Source: Fomes fomentarius
Lineage: Eukaryota; Basidiomycota; Agaricomycetes; Polyporales; Polyporaceae
Direction of reading: 5' to 3'
DNA: 64,000 nt
Assembly: GCA_022606135.1 (NCBI GenBank)
Contig: JABYQN010000002.1
Coordinates: 2,294,001-2,358,000, forward strand
In this document: positions 1 through 12,210 of the stretch, in pieces
Numbering within the stretch: position 1 is the first letter of the stretch
Layout: every line of letters begins with the position of its first letter
Position numbers and translations under genes: made by a program
Notes under the pieces: generated by a model
What the model was told of the DNA's origin: nothing
The model's database searches: none
What the model saw: the letters and a program-made list of their open reading frames with translations, nothing else

Positions 1-304
1 GCAGGCGCCCACTTCGAATTGGGGCGAGACTTTCGCACGGGCCGTATCCACCACTCGACAAAAATTGATCGTTCTCCTTTTCTCCCCACCCACCACCTTC
101 TGCTCAATCGCCGTTTCATTGCTCTCAAATCCTCCTTGTCTTGTGTAAAAACCCGCTCCCCCGCGACGTCTCAGAGCACACATCAAGACACCTTGTGAAC
201 TTCTGAGCTACTTTTTCCACTACCTCACCCTCCGACACGTCACTGAGCGAGCCTCGATACGAATCGCGAGTTATTGAAGAGTCGCTCCGAAGAACGTTGA
301 GAAC
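1..304. other. upstream/leader region of first gene
   Basis: There is no supportable gene here. The stretch is pyrimidine-rich close to the start codon at 305, as is typical of basidiomycete 5' leaders. An open antisense frame at 125-571 is a shadow of the glycine/arginine-rich exon on the other strand. Confidence 0.5.
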
Positions 305-3021
305 ATGAACCGACACCATCCATATGGCGCCGCGCCCTATGATGGGCCACGCAGAGGCGGCCCTCCTGTCAACTATGGGCCTGGGCCTGACAGATCCCAC
401 CGCTTTGACAGAGGCGGTGCTCCTAGAGGAAGAGGGTTCGGTCGTGGCCGTGGAGGTGGAGGTGGCCAAGGTTCCTACGGCTATGGAAATGCAGCACCCT
501 ATGACCAAGGTCCCCCGCAAGGCGACGTGGGAGGCTACAATAATTACCAGTCGGCTCCGCCGCAAGGGCATTATTACCAGAACGGCAACTACAATGCGCC
601 CTACCCCGGGCAGTACAGTGACCCTTCTAGTGGTTATGACCAGGATTATGGGTATGAAGGTGCGCTTGAGAGTCCCATCTGAGTTTTTGAGGTCATATCG
701 TATGGCATGAGAGGCTGCGAGTTGGTTGAGACGTCCCTCGGATGAGGTCTGTCAGTATCGCATTGAAAGGGTCTTAGCTCATTTGGCGAATGTTGTGGCT
801 TAAGCTATGCCTTTTGGACGTTCCTTTCCGAATTGCGCACAGGTTTAGACGTTGTCGTGATCCGCCTCTAGGCTCCGGGAATCTTCAGTCGAGCATGAGA
901 GGATCATCTTCTGAGCACCTCGTGCCTGAGATCGGCGTCTTCTACCACGTTCTTCACCGCCGTTTTCAATGTCATTGTCTCAGATCTGACAAGGCGTTTG
1001 CATTCTCACGTTCATTGACGTTCCAATAGATGGCTCGAGCCAACATTATAACCAAGGAGGTTATGGCAACCGGCTTCAGAAACGCCCACCGCGACGTGAT
1101 CGAGAAGACAAAGTACACGATTCCATCATTGAAGAGCGCATACAACGGGAACGGCCTTGTCGTACACTCTTCATACGCAACATCAAGGCAAGTACATGGG
1201 CCGCGAAGTCGTTAAGGATGCGCGCTAATACGACGTTCATCGCATCAACAGTATGAGACCAGCAGTGAGGACGTAAGGCGGCTTTTTGAAGAACACGGCG
1301 AAATTAAGACCTTCTTTGATCTGATCGCGAACCGTGGCATGGTCTTCGTTACATATGTGAGTCCAGTCAGCTTTTGTGCTTGCAGTGTCATTTATGGAGT
1401 TCCCGATCAGTATGATCTCCGCGCTGCAGAACGTGCGAGGGACCGATTGCAAGGTTCCGAGATCAGTGGCCGTCCTGTGAGTAAGCCTACCATCGCCCCC
1501 AAAGAAATTCTCACGCAGACATAGATCGACGTGCACTACTCCTTGCCACGCGACGACCACGGGAAAGGCGCCGACAGGCAAAGGGATCAAGTGTGTATAT
1601 CTACTGAAGAGTACGAACGACCTCTCACATAACCACGCAGGAGCTGCAAGGAAACCTCATAATCACTCTTCGCAACTCACCAACCAACCAACCCATTGAC
1701 GACAACGAACTTCGCCGTAAATTCCAGCAGTTTGGGGATGTCAAGTCGGTTCGGCCTGTTGGCGATCGTCCCGAGTGCGTACCTTCGGGCGAGCAACTCG
1801 GTCTGATACCTTGCTGACTGCGATGTTGTTGTAGCCAACATTATGTTGAGTACTATGACACACGAGTGAGTCGTTCATTCGGTTGCGTTTTGGCAGAATC
1901 ATAATGAACGTCTGTGGTAGGCATGCCAAGAAGCACACGATCGCCTTCGTCATCAAGGACTCCAGGATGGAGTGATGGAGATTGCCTTCGCGTCTCCCAG
2001 TGATGATCCTCGTGCCGCTTCTCCCCGGTATGTCTAGTTCGTTGTCTCCCATTGCCACGAGACTGATCGTCCTTAGTCGCGACGATCGTGGGGTGGGAGG
2101 CCCAATCGGTGGTGGCTTTGAACGTCCAAGAGAGTGGGATGACTCTCACAATCGCGGCCGACGTGGAGGACGAGGCGGCGGTCGCGGAAGAGGCAGAGGC
2201 TTCGGCAGTACTGACTGGGATGACCGACGTGACTTCCGGGATCGCAACAGCAGAGGCCCATACGAGGATGAATTTGGCAGGACGCAGCGTTCGCCGGATC
2301 TTCAAAAAGGTCCCCAGGGGTTGGTTATGGTGGACCCAGTCCTCCTGGCCCTGCCGGTCCTGGATATGGTCCTCCAGGCGGTGGCTACAGCCAACCACCT
2401 CCCCCTCCTGCAGAGGTACGTATTGATTCAGCGCCCAGAAGAGTATATCGTCTCATGTAGGTGTCAGGCTGCAGACGAACGGGAACGTCTCGAACAAGCG
2501 AAGAAGGTTCAACAGCTTCTCGCTGCTCTGAAGCAACCAGCCACAGGAGCACCTCATCCGCCATCAGCACCCGCAACGGTTCCACCGCCGGCGGTTCCTC
2601 ACATGCCTCCGCTCCAAAATCCATACTACAACCAACCTCCTGTACCTCCTTCACAAGTTCCGCCTTATGCTCCTGCACCGGTGACTCCCTCTAGCTCGTA
2701 TGCTTCTGTACCACCACATTCGTCCCCTGCTTCGACAGGACCTCCTCCACCTTTGGCTGGTCTCCCTCCAAACCTGCTTGCCCTCTTGCAGGGGCAGGGA
2801 CAGTCTTCTCAAAACGGCGCACCCCCTATGCCTCCCTATAGTATGCCGCCCGCCTCGGCCCTGATTGGAGCTCAGCAGCCGCCTCCCATCCCTGGTGTCC
2901 CCTCGAGCAACCCGAATCAGCCTGGATACCAGCAGTTGATGGCATACTTGGTACGCTCATGCCTTGCAGAGGCCCGTACAGTAGCTGACTATTTGCGCTT
3001 CGACAGTCTCAGAAACGATAG
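305..3021 (+). CDS. Mei2-like protein with two RRM domains, RGG-rich and proline-rich tail
   Basis: This is an RNA-binding protein, probably cytoplasmic/nuclear and post-transcriptional. Exons read by eye: 305-659, 1030-1187, 1252-1356, 1411-1476, 1525-1590, 1641-1774, 1835-1865, 1921-2027, 2077-2415 (contains a frame break), 2468-2950, 3007-3021. After a Gly/Arg/Tyr-rich N-terminus come RRM1 (about residues 163-235; RNP-like TLFIRNIK and GMVFVTYYDLRAA) and RRM2 (about 251-325; NLIITL and HYVEYYDTRA). The aromatic-Asp-x-Arg-Ala signature after each RNP1 is typical of the two N-terminal RRMs of Mei2-like proteins. An RGG/RGR block, a short charged helix (ERLEQAKKVQQLL) and a long Pro-rich tail follow; I see no third Mei2-type RRM. 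The intron at 1188-1251 uses a GC donor. Frames disagree by one base around 2304-2317, next to an A5 run, so either the sequence has an indel or the exon is split there. Function in meiosis is not shown. Confidence 0.8.
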
Positions 3022-3277
3022 AACGATCTTCATGAACAATTCGTATCGAATGTGCTCATGCATGGTATCCGCCTGACAGTTGGTCGGAACGTTTGACCTA
3101 TTATCTTATTCCTAGTATTTTCGTTGTAGATGCTTGTGCAGTCGTATTAACGAGTATCTTCTGCTGCTTCGATCAACTCATGTCTACTTATCATGAGTAG
3201 TAGTAATGGTATCCGAGGTCCCGAATACATCGAACGAGCGCTTACCCCTCGTGGTAACTTGTCAGCTCGCGCTCAGC

Positions 3278-3830
3278 ATGCTTAACCTTTGTAACCTGCG
3301 TACTCTGCTTTCCAGGGTTCTTGATCTCCCATTGCTCCACACCGTGGTCCTTTTCACGCCCGATGGGGAGCTTGTGTGCTATGCGTCGGAACCGAACAAG
3401 ACGAAGGACCGCGTACGCGTACTTGTAGGGCTCAGCACGGAAATATGGCAGGAGACACGGGAGCAGAATATTGGCATGGTTGATTGTGAGGTGCGTAACA
3501 TTGCTCTGGATGGTTCGCAGGCGACTGAATGTGCTCGTAGCTTGGGCACTTGCTTGTACTGCCACTGGAAACACCAAAGAAAGAAGAGGATGACGAGCCC
3601 ATCATGTTGCTTGCTCTCAATTCCGAGACATCCGTGCCTTGGGACGAGCTTGAAGTCAAGGTGTGTTGGAAAGCTTGTGGTATACAACCCGGGCTTGCTA
3701 CAACATCATATCACAGGGAAGAAAGCTGGCCGAACTTCTAGAGAAACCTGTCGCCCAGTTGAGCGGGACATCGGCTTCGTTGCCCCCTCCGCCTACCAGT
3801 CCTAGACGTGGCGACAACACGACGCGTTGA
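3278..3830 (+). CDS. LAMTOR2-like roadblock/LC7 protein (Ragulator/EGO complex)
   Basis: Three exons (3278-3490, 3541-3660, 3717-3830) give 148 aa. The protein aligns along its length with the roadblock fold of LAMTOR2: an N-terminal helix (LRTLLSRVLD), a strand pair (HTVVLFTPDGELVCYAS), a helix with IWQET, the MVDCE strand, LLVLPLE, and a C-terminal helix (GRKLAELLEKP) matching the LVQYLEEP region of animal LAMTOR2. In known systems this protein is part of the Ragulator/EGO scaffold that anchors Rag GTPases on the lysosome/vacuole for TORC1 signalling. The fungal version has an acidic loop (KKEEDDEP) and a proline/arginine-rich tail after the fold. The start is placed at 3278 because the fold begins directly there. 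Family assignment is by motif pattern only. Confidence 0.75.
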
Positions 3831-4419
3831 AATCAAGCAAGTGAGTATCGTCAGACAGCGTTTTGCCTATGCGTCTTGATGGGTCACACAGTAGATGAGA
3901 AAATACGGAAGAATATCGATTTGCCTAGAGCCTTCCCGGTCTCGGTCGCCCGGAGCACATCTGGGAATACGCCGTGCGGCGGCCGTATGCCCGCGGCGTG
4001 TGAGCGAATATACACAGAGTAGACGTTGTTCAGGCTCTCTCCTGTCGTACAGGACTTTAGGGCGGGCTGACGTCGCGCATTCTAGCGGATCCTCGTCCTA
4101 TGTCAGTCGGATCCCACATGCCATACCGAACGCATCCGTGACCGTGTGGCCAGCGCGAGGACTATGTAGAGTAACAATGTGATCATATTCGTTGATGTTC
4201 TCTTGTGAGTGCAGTAAGCAGGAGGGGTATTCTGATGTGCACTGTACACTGCAAAGCGAGTAGCGTGTGGACGTCATACGGAACATATTGGACGCCGGAG
4301 CGCGAGCGCGTCTGCGTCGTCGGTTTCATCGTCCCTCCTCTGACATTACCCGACTTCCGGTCGACCTCCCTCTCTATTCTCTATCCCTCACGACGCCTCT
4401 GGTAGCGTCCTTGCTGGTC
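3831..4419. other. intergenic region between roadblock gene and COQ1
   Basis: I see no convincing coding exon. The last ~120 bases before 4420 are pyrimidine-rich and probably hold the COQ1 promoter/leader. Short open frames here lack family motifs. Confidence 0.5.
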
Positions 4420-5981
4420 ATGCGACGATATGCAGCCTCAGTAGTGCGCCATCCTCAATCTGTTGGGTCATCCGTGGCGGTCACGCGGGCTCGGGCACGC
4501 AGATATTACAGCGTTCAAGCCCAGCAACAGAAAAAGCCTCCTTCATCACATCCGCAGACCCTACAGACAAATGACGCGTTCTTCAGCACGCCTAGTCCAG
4601 CAAAACCGCCAGCCCGACCCGACCCGTACAAGCTCGTCGCGTCCGAGCTGCAGCAGCTACGTGAAACGTTGCTCAACCTCCTGGGCTCATCACACCCGTC
4701 TCTCACCGAAATTGCCAAATACTACTTTCTCCATCCCTCAAAACAACTACGACCCCTCCTCGTTTTGCTATTCTCGCAAGCAACGAATGGTCTGGGAAGC
4801 GGTTGGCAGCTGAAGAAGTGGGCCGCGGAATGTGAGGGCGCTGGTGGGCGTGCGGAGGAACTCGACCGACCACTGACGCGTGCAGACGTGCTCAACGACT
4901 GGAATCCGAACATGCCTGATCACACCACGTCGTTCCAGGCGTCGTTCTCCCTGCGGCCTCCATGTCCACCTCATCAAGCACCTCACCCGCCTCCATTCCC
5001 ACCTGCGTTAGCCGTGCCGACCGTTGCCTCGCCCCTGGCGCTCCTCCCGACACAGATACGGCTTGCACAAATTGTGGAAATGATTCACGTCGCGTCGCTC
5101 TTGCACGACGACGTGATTGATAAGTCGCCCTTGCGGAGAGGTGCAGCGTCGGCGCCTGCTGCGTTCGGGAACAAGTTGTCCGTGCTCGGTGGCGACTTTC
5201 TCCTGGGCAGAACGAGTGCCGCGCTCTCTCGGTTAGGCGAGAATGAGGTGGTTGAGCTCATTGCCAGCGTAATCGCCAACCTTGTAGAGGGAGAGATTCT
5301 CCAGCTGAAGGCCGTCCATGCGGACGAGCTCGGTATCGCGGGCCTACCGCCTACGGTCGGCAGGGATCACTGGAACATCTATCTGCAAAAAACCTACCTG
5401 AAGACGGCGAGTCTGATGGCCAAGGGTGCTCGAGCAGCCGTTGTTTTGGGTGGATGCAAGGAGGGCGAGGTCTGGAAGGAGGTGGCGTATGCCTACGGTC
5501 GCAATCTCGGCATCGCATTCCAGGTGAGTAATCGCGTCAGAATGCAAGGCATACCATTCAAGTTCACACCGGATTCCTCCAGCTTGTGGACGATATCCTC
5601 GACTACGAGGCTGGTGATGCCACCCTTGGGAAGCCAGGAGGGGCCGACCTCCAGCTGGGTCTCGCGACTGGACCTGCCTTGTTCGCATGGGAGGAACATC
5701 CCGAGATGGGTCCGCTCATCCGACGCAAGTTCGGGCAGCCAGGCGATGTAGAGCTGGTACGTGATTGTCGCATATACTGGCGCACGAACTGAAGTATCCT
5801 CCTCATCGTTCTCCACCAGGCCAGAGATCTTGTACGCAGATCTTCCGGCGTCGACCGAACGCGTGAGCTCGCACGAGCACATGCAGATAAGGCACGGGAA
5901 GTGCTTGCGGTGCTGCCCGACAGTGAGGCGAAGGGGGCACTGGAGGCACTGACGGAGAGGGTTGTCAAACGGACGTCCTGA
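4420..5981 (+). CDS. mitochondrial polyprenyl diphosphate synthase, ubiquinone side chain
   Basis: This is a trans-polyprenyl (hexa/deca-prenyl type) diphosphate synthase that makes the isoprenoid tail of coenzyme Q in the mitochondrion. Exons 4420-5523, 5583-5756 and 5820-5981 give 479 aa. The N-terminus (MRRYAASVVRH...) is rich in Arg/Ser/Ala with no acidic residues, consistent with a mitochondrial presequence ending near RRYYS (residue ~31). Family landmarks: KQLRP (108-112), first Asp-rich motif DDVID (230-234) in LLHDDVIDKSPLRRG, the GDFLLGR helix (258-264), and second Asp-rich motif DDILD (371-375). A Pro-rich insertion of about 80 residues (approx. 130-205) sits between the KQLRP helix and the helix before the first DDxxD, so the protein is longer than bacterial homologues. 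Chain length cannot be read reliably from the sequence. Confidence 0.93.
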
Positions 5982-6262
5982 CGCTGGTCTTAACATATAT
6001 CGTAGTAATCACATGCACCGTAGACGATGTGCCGTCCATTTGGGACACTGCTGACCTCTCTCGTGACGAACTCAGAACTCTCCACTTAGCCCCAACCAGT
6101 TCTTGTCCTCACATCTCGTGAATAATGTATTGTGACTGTGACATCGGTGTCCGAGGTCCAACCGAGTGCACAGTATACCTGCTATCCGAATCCAAACGTT
6201 CCTTCTTGACCTCCTACCACATCCTCTACGACCTCTGACCAGCTGCCATTCAGACATCAACA

Positions 6263-7751
6263 ATGTCCCGCATACTGCCCAATTGCGAAACCACCATCCC
6301 CACAAAACGCTCAGCGTCCCCTGATACTGGAGTCCCATACCGTCTCAGCAGAAGCATGACCGCAGATATTCCTCACAGCAAGCATCTACTCTTCGACACT
6401 TTTGAGCTGCCGCCGCCTCCACCTTCCAACAAAAGACGCGTCAATCCAGACAGTCTGGCTATTCGTCTGGGTCCGGAACTTGTGGCTGAACTTGAGTCCT
6501 TCGTGCAGCCTGGCGTTGTCGAGATGCCATCCTTCGCGATTCGACAAGAAATCCAGATCCGCTACAACGTTGATCGGCGGCATATCTATGACTGGTTCCA
6601 TAGCAAAGGTCTTAGGGTCACTAAGGAAGACAAGCGTGCTACCGTTGAGCTGAAGACTGATGCGATGCGCATGCAGGTGGGTCATCCTCACTGTGAGATT
6701 TGTATATATGCGCATACATCTAATCGCAAATCTCGTGTAGAGGCGCGTGCGTCGTAGCATTGGGTCTCCTTTGCAACCTACTCGGAGTCGGTCTCGCCCT
6801 AGCAGATTGGATGCTCCTCACTCGCTGTCGGTGACGTCTACAGATCAGCCCAGTCTGTCAACGAATAGTATCGCACTTGTTACACCTCCGGTACATTGGA
6901 ACTCTGTCCCAGCCCACGTCGTCATCGGGAACGTAGTGCGCCACCTGCCTTCCCGTCCACCTCCAGGAAGCTCTAAGACGCTGGGCGACCCACACATCAC
7001 TGCTGTCCGTCCGCTCTACGACAACATCCAGCTCAGCAAGATAGAGCGCCAAACCTACTATGATACTCTCTCTCGTATTCTCGGACCTGCAGACGGGATA
7101 CAAGAATGGGTCGGGTCATACAGCGCGTATATGGATAGGCAGCGGGAGATCTATTACGAACAACTGCTCTCTTGCCATCTTGCACCGGTCAATCCGCCTT
7201 CGCCTTCGTTTGCTTCCGCGCACGATATCAATGCTACGCAGCCTAAAGCACCTATCTCTGGCAGCACCTCTGTGGACGACTCGATCTCTCAGTTTCCGGG
7301 AGAATACGACTACAGCTACACATGTTGTCCTGATCCTCTCTTGGATCTCGCTACAGCCGTGCTGTCGCGCGACGAATGCTCTACCGACTTGCATAGCTCA
7401 ACATCCTCTCCGGTGGAGTGCGACACATCTCTGGAACTCAACGATATTCTAGCCAGCCCTGCTAACCAAGAACCGACATTCATGCAGCTAGCCTTGCCGA
7501 GACGCATCCCTGCGTCCAAGACAGTCTCGTTCGCTCCTATCAACAGAGCACTACTCAACTACTCGGCTCTTTTTCTCTCTGCTGGCAAGGGCTCAGTTTC
7601 CTGCCAGTCCTCAAGCTCTCTTGCTGGTGCTCTTGGTGAAGACTCCTGTCCCCTGTCTGCAATGGAAGTCGAAGCAACACGGAGGAGCAAAGAATGGACT
7701 CGCCCTCGCATGGGACGGGCACGAGCTTATTCTGCTGGCGGTGGGATGTGA
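6263..7751 (+). CDS. atypical homeodomain-like (HTH) protein
   Basis: Two exons (6263-6676, 6741-7751) join in phase 0 and give 474 aa. Residues ~70-120 resemble the second and third helices of a homeodomain: an IRQEIQIRYNVDRRHIYDWFHSKGLRV segment with the conserved W-F pair at 111-112. The usual Asn and Arg of the recognition helix (WFxNxR) are replaced by Ser and Gly, so sequence-specific DNA contact may differ from classical homeodomains. The second exon is mostly Ser/Pro-rich, with a conserved-looking segment YYDTLSRILGPADGIQEWVGSY (around 7060-7130) and KTVSFAPINRALLNYSALFL (around 7520-7580). It could be a regulator, but no target or partner can be inferred. It is not obviously part of a mating-type locus, because no second HD gene or MIP gene is in the window. 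Confidence 0.6.
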
Positions 7752-8280
7752 TTATGGTGGCGACTGCGCCCTACCGTAACTCTGTTCTGGTATATGCCAT
7801 CAACCCTATTCACCTTGACTTGTGAGTTTATTGATTGTGATGAATGCGCGTTGGTGTATCTTATGCCATCTGAGTTGATAATAGACTTCTTCTACAACGC
7901 CCGCGCCACTCAATTCCTTCATGCCCAGGCCATCGTTCATTCACCGTCCAGCCAAGCAACCTTCCCGCCACCATTGTTATCCGTGCCACCTCCCTGTTCC
8001 ATCGTTCCACCCGGTCGTATGCAACTCTATTCACCCTTCGATACCGCGTTCCGGAAGTTAATTGCAATATGCCGCTCTCTATGCGCACCCTTGTTCCTTG
8101 TTTGCGATCTCCCCTCGGACGAGCGGATGCGTCAAGCGGCATCGCCCCGACTCCTCATCTGTGCACGTTCATGCCCACTTCGTTAGTGACGTGTCGTTTT
8201 GTTCAAGGTCTTGCCGTGTTATAGTTGTTGACGACATCATGTACTCCATCGTGTTCTGAACGTTATGTTTATATCTCGTC

Positions 8281-8312
8281 CTGTCTGTCCTGTCTGTCCT
8301 GTCTGTCCTGTC
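8281..8312. repeat. 9-bp tandem repeat (CTGTCTGTC)n
   Basis: There are 3.6 perfect copies of the 9-mer CTGTCTGTC. On the minus strand it is open and reads as an Arg-Thr-Asp repeat, but there is no gene context, so it is treated as a minisatellite. Confidence 0.9.
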
Positions 8313-10651
8313 AACTGTCAACTTGAAACCGCATGCAAGCATAGAAGCAGGCGTCGAGTTCGAGTTGTCCGAGACTGCGGAGGATGATGAACTGCCAAGG
8401 ACTATAAATTCAACCATATACTGCTGCCAACTCCTTGGTCATCAGCAACCAGAACGTCCTGGATGCGAACCAAGCACACCGACCCGGCGATAAGGACATG
8501 CCAAAGACTTCGGAAGAGCCTGTATCTACGCGTCATCTACACGTCAATCCCGTAATGTCGGTAAAATGCTGCACGCAGCCCGGAGAGGCGGTGGCCGCGG
8601 GCGCAGTGTGCACGGCTACAGCGTCCGAACGTCGCTGCCACGCCGTACACGCGTGATGCATGTCCTGGACAGCTTCCCGCACGCAGAGCTCGATGAGAAG
8701 CTGATACTATGACCAAGGTACCGCTCCCCGCGGGCGGGGGCTGTCCGGCGATGCCCGACATGCGCTGGACTGTTCGACAATGTTCGACCGCGACGACATT
8801 GGAGTCGGTTGCTGAGAGCGATGAGCCGTCAGAGATGTTCAGGACGTCGCGCTTCGGGAACGCATCTCTGTCAGATAGCAGCGAGATAGCTAGACCGCAC
8901 AGTTCACTGCAATCGCTCCCCTGGGCGGGGCTAGACTTGGGCGGGAAGCACGCCGGGGAGGAATAGCTGATTGCAATTGTATTCGGCGGATCGGCGATGT
9001 GCCAACGAGAGAGTACCCTGAAGACTTGAGAGTGAATACAGACAACGGTGCGAACTTGGCGCAACTGAATAGTGTCGGCGCCAGCAACAACAAACAACTT
9101 GGAGAGAAGTAACAGACTCGCAGAAGAAGAGGCCTGCTCCACGTCAACATGAGGGATGAGAGACGCACGGGCACGAGGAAAGGCGACGAGCGAGTGTTGT
9201 CATGCATGCCGGCCCTCGGATAGCAGGATATTCACCGGCGATTGGGCGAGGAAGGGAATACTACGTAGATCGCGCTGAGCATGGGGCACCCTGGTCGCAT
9301 CCGAGTCTCCATGCAAGAATGAGAGGATGGAAGGAGGTGATCGCGGTGCGTGTGCGTGTGCGTCGCAGCGTCGAGACCTCTCTTGCGAGGTTGGGCCGAT
9401 ATTCAGCGCACTTGAGGCGTGACTTTCCCCCGGATCTGCGTGTGTAGTAGCAGCGATTGAACGACACCTTGCGGCCTAGCCAACGTGGAGACGATACAGT
9501 GAGAACACTGGGGTCAAGGCTGAGGGGAAGCGTGGCCGCTGAGCACATGAGGATTGTCGAGCATCCGATTGCATAGCGGTTGTTCCTGAGACGGGTGTTA
9601 TGTTTGACGCGTCGCGCGCGTCCAGTCGTACGATCGCACCATGCCAGAGTGTCGGGCCATGTTTGCGTATATGGTAGTACGTCCGTTATCGATCGCACAT
9701 TGCACCCCTGACCAGACGATGAAGTTACTGGAAGGTCAGACTATTGGTATTATTGAGCATGGCATCGTATGTTTTCCCTTCTGTATCGCACGAGTGAGTG
9801 AAGATAATCGCTAGGACAGGAAGGAGGGACACACAATACCGAATGTCCGTAGTCCTAACCCTGCAGACGACGCGACACGCGGTATGCTAGCGAGCACGCT
9901 GCACATATCGATCGATGATCTACTCGAGGGCTGAGAGCGCAGATGCTCGAGATTCGGAAGGACCAGCTTCACGGAAGAAGACTTGCGCGGCGCATGCGCG
10001 TTACCTGCTGCCCTTCGCTGAGCTCCATCCCTAAATGAAGACAAACAACCAGGTATCAGTACTCGATCGTCCCTCCACGTTCACTGATCTCCACACGCCA
10101 CGCGTCTCCTAGCGGCGGTACAGCAGTCAACGGTCCCACCTAGGTCGATTTCCGATGTCAAATTCCAACCTGCCAGACCATACCATGCATACGATGGCAT
10201 CTCGCGTAATCGAGGATGCGAAGTATGTAAATATAGTCGGGCGTCGGCGGGTTTGTCTTTGGAACCCGTTGAGTGGACGACGACCCGATCGCAGTCACAA
10301 GACACCCGTCCATCCTGGCGAACCCGTCGGGAACGGAAGGCACCTGGACTGACTTGGGAGTTTGCATGGAAGCGGAAGCTGGAAGCCTTCTGGGCCACAA
10401 TTAAGTGGCCCCCAGCCAGTCGCGGAGTCGATCGACATACGAATGTCTTGAGCGTCCTTTGAGTACTGATCTAGCGTTCATGGCTGAGACGCACTGACAG
10501 AACTGACAGAGCCTGGAGCCATGGGCCAGGCGTGGACGCGTGTGAGCGGACGCTAGGGTAACATAACGAACGAACCGCAGAATTAGGGCGAGGATCCAGA
10601 CGCGGATGCGCCTGCGGTTTACCAGTAGGTGCTGCGAGACACGCCGGGGCG

Positions 10652-10815
10652 TCCAGTAGAGACCCCGTCCGAATGCGGAAACCCCGAGCACACATGGGGC
10701 TCAAGCCACAGCCCGTAAGAAAGAGGGTCAGAATCCGTTCGTGCCCATTGTGAGTGGCTGCACCCTGGGGAAAGAGTGGTGAGGATCCTATTGCCGCGGC
10801 ATCCAGTAGAGACCC
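10652..10815. repeat. 14-bp direct repeat 150 bp apart
   Basis: TCCAGTAGAGACCC occurs at 10652-10665 and 10802-10815, an offset of exactly 150 bp. A looser GAGGATCC... match lies upstream of each copy. On the minus strand both copies fall in one open frame and read (I/T)GSLLDA. This may be a short diverged tandem duplication. Confidence 0.7.
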
Positions 10816-12196
10816 TATTCTAATTTGGCAAGCTGAGCGAAGCGCAGAGAGCTTGGTAAGGCGGCGTAGGGCTTCACCAGCATATGGGGCGGCGGAGGCT
10901 AGGAATGTAAAACAACAGAAGAGAACATGAATGCCGGCGGCGGGTGCCACTGCTAGAATTGCCCTTGTGTGCCGAATAGCCAACGTTTCTGAACGAAGCT
11001 TGCTGCATCAAGGGTGCCTTCGCGGTTTCGTCTTCGTCTTGAGAAGAGTCTTGATCTTGAGAAGAAGGTGAGCGGGTACAGCGGAGCGGCGTAGGTGAGG
11101 TGCTTGCTTGGGGTTTCGGCCGACCCTTCGGAGCCTCACGTAGATGCAAGAGATCGAGGCCGCCTTGGCCACGCAAGTAAGAGGGGATTCCATCGTCCGT
11201 TGAAGGATGGAATGTACGTTGGAAACGGAACGGGGGTTTGAGGTTGTTCCGGATGCTGGTACGACACATCCGATGACTCCGACGAGGGAGTTTGAGAGGC
11301 CACAAAGGCAGACCCCTTCCATTGGACAATCTCCTGAGATAGATCTGTGGACAGCGGTAAGCGTTGAATCATTTGACCAGCAAACGAGGCAAATATAGGC
11401 ACGCGAAAGTAGCTCATTGCAAGATTGCAACCATGGTTGAGGTACAGAAACCGGCAGCACCGAAGGTAAGACCCTCAGCTCGAGGAGAAGGTTGAGTATA
11501 AAGCTGGTGGGTAAGTGAAGGGCACTGAACACGCACGATCACCACTGGGGTGACAGAGCTTCGCGCAGTTTAGTCGTAGCGCGGGATGTTGGCCATCGCT
11601 GTCGTGACCGCAAACGCCGAAGCGGTCCTAGTCTTCTGAGTTCTCAGACACATTGTAGTGGGAAGCAGTGTCACAAGGACAAGGCCCGCGGTTCGGGGAG
11701 GCAGACCCAGTGCAACAGTTGCTCTCATCGGGTGTCACAGGAGTCGAGCGTAGGCACTCCGAGTACAACACCCTTGCGACAGCGGAGTCCAGTGCGGATG
11801 CGTGTGTGCATACTAGGCACCCTGCATACGCATACACGACGACCTAGACTGCGGCCCCAGGACGAATTGACGTGCACGAGCCACATCGACGTCGACAGTG
11901 CAATTGCACTAGCGTTGAAGAAGCACACCCGGCAGGCGCGAGAGAAGGAGAAGAGCTAGTGTGCGTCACGAGATGCGGTCATGCCAACCCCTTCTCTCTT
12001 CTGTCCCAACGAATTGCAGAATTCCCTCGTTAAGCGATTTCTCAACGCGCGCTCCGAGCTTCACGAGTTCTGGAGTGCCTCAACATGGATGTATGTGCTC
12101 GTTGCCACACCTGCGCCCATCACAGATCACAGATCACATACACTCGCACCCCACTCCGCCTGGCGAGCGAGAAGGGGTGAGTAGAAGGCTAGATGA

Positions 12197-12210
12197 GGGG
12201 GGGGGGGGGG
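12197..12210. repeat. poly-G run (14 G)
   Basis: An uninterrupted run of 14 G lies inside the gene-poor region. Its exact length is prone to sequencing error. Confidence 0.9.

Noticed and set aside
3491..3520. 30-nt intron in the roadblock gene
   Set aside because: Extending it to the TAG at 3540 gives a normal 50-nt intron and restores the conserved fold.
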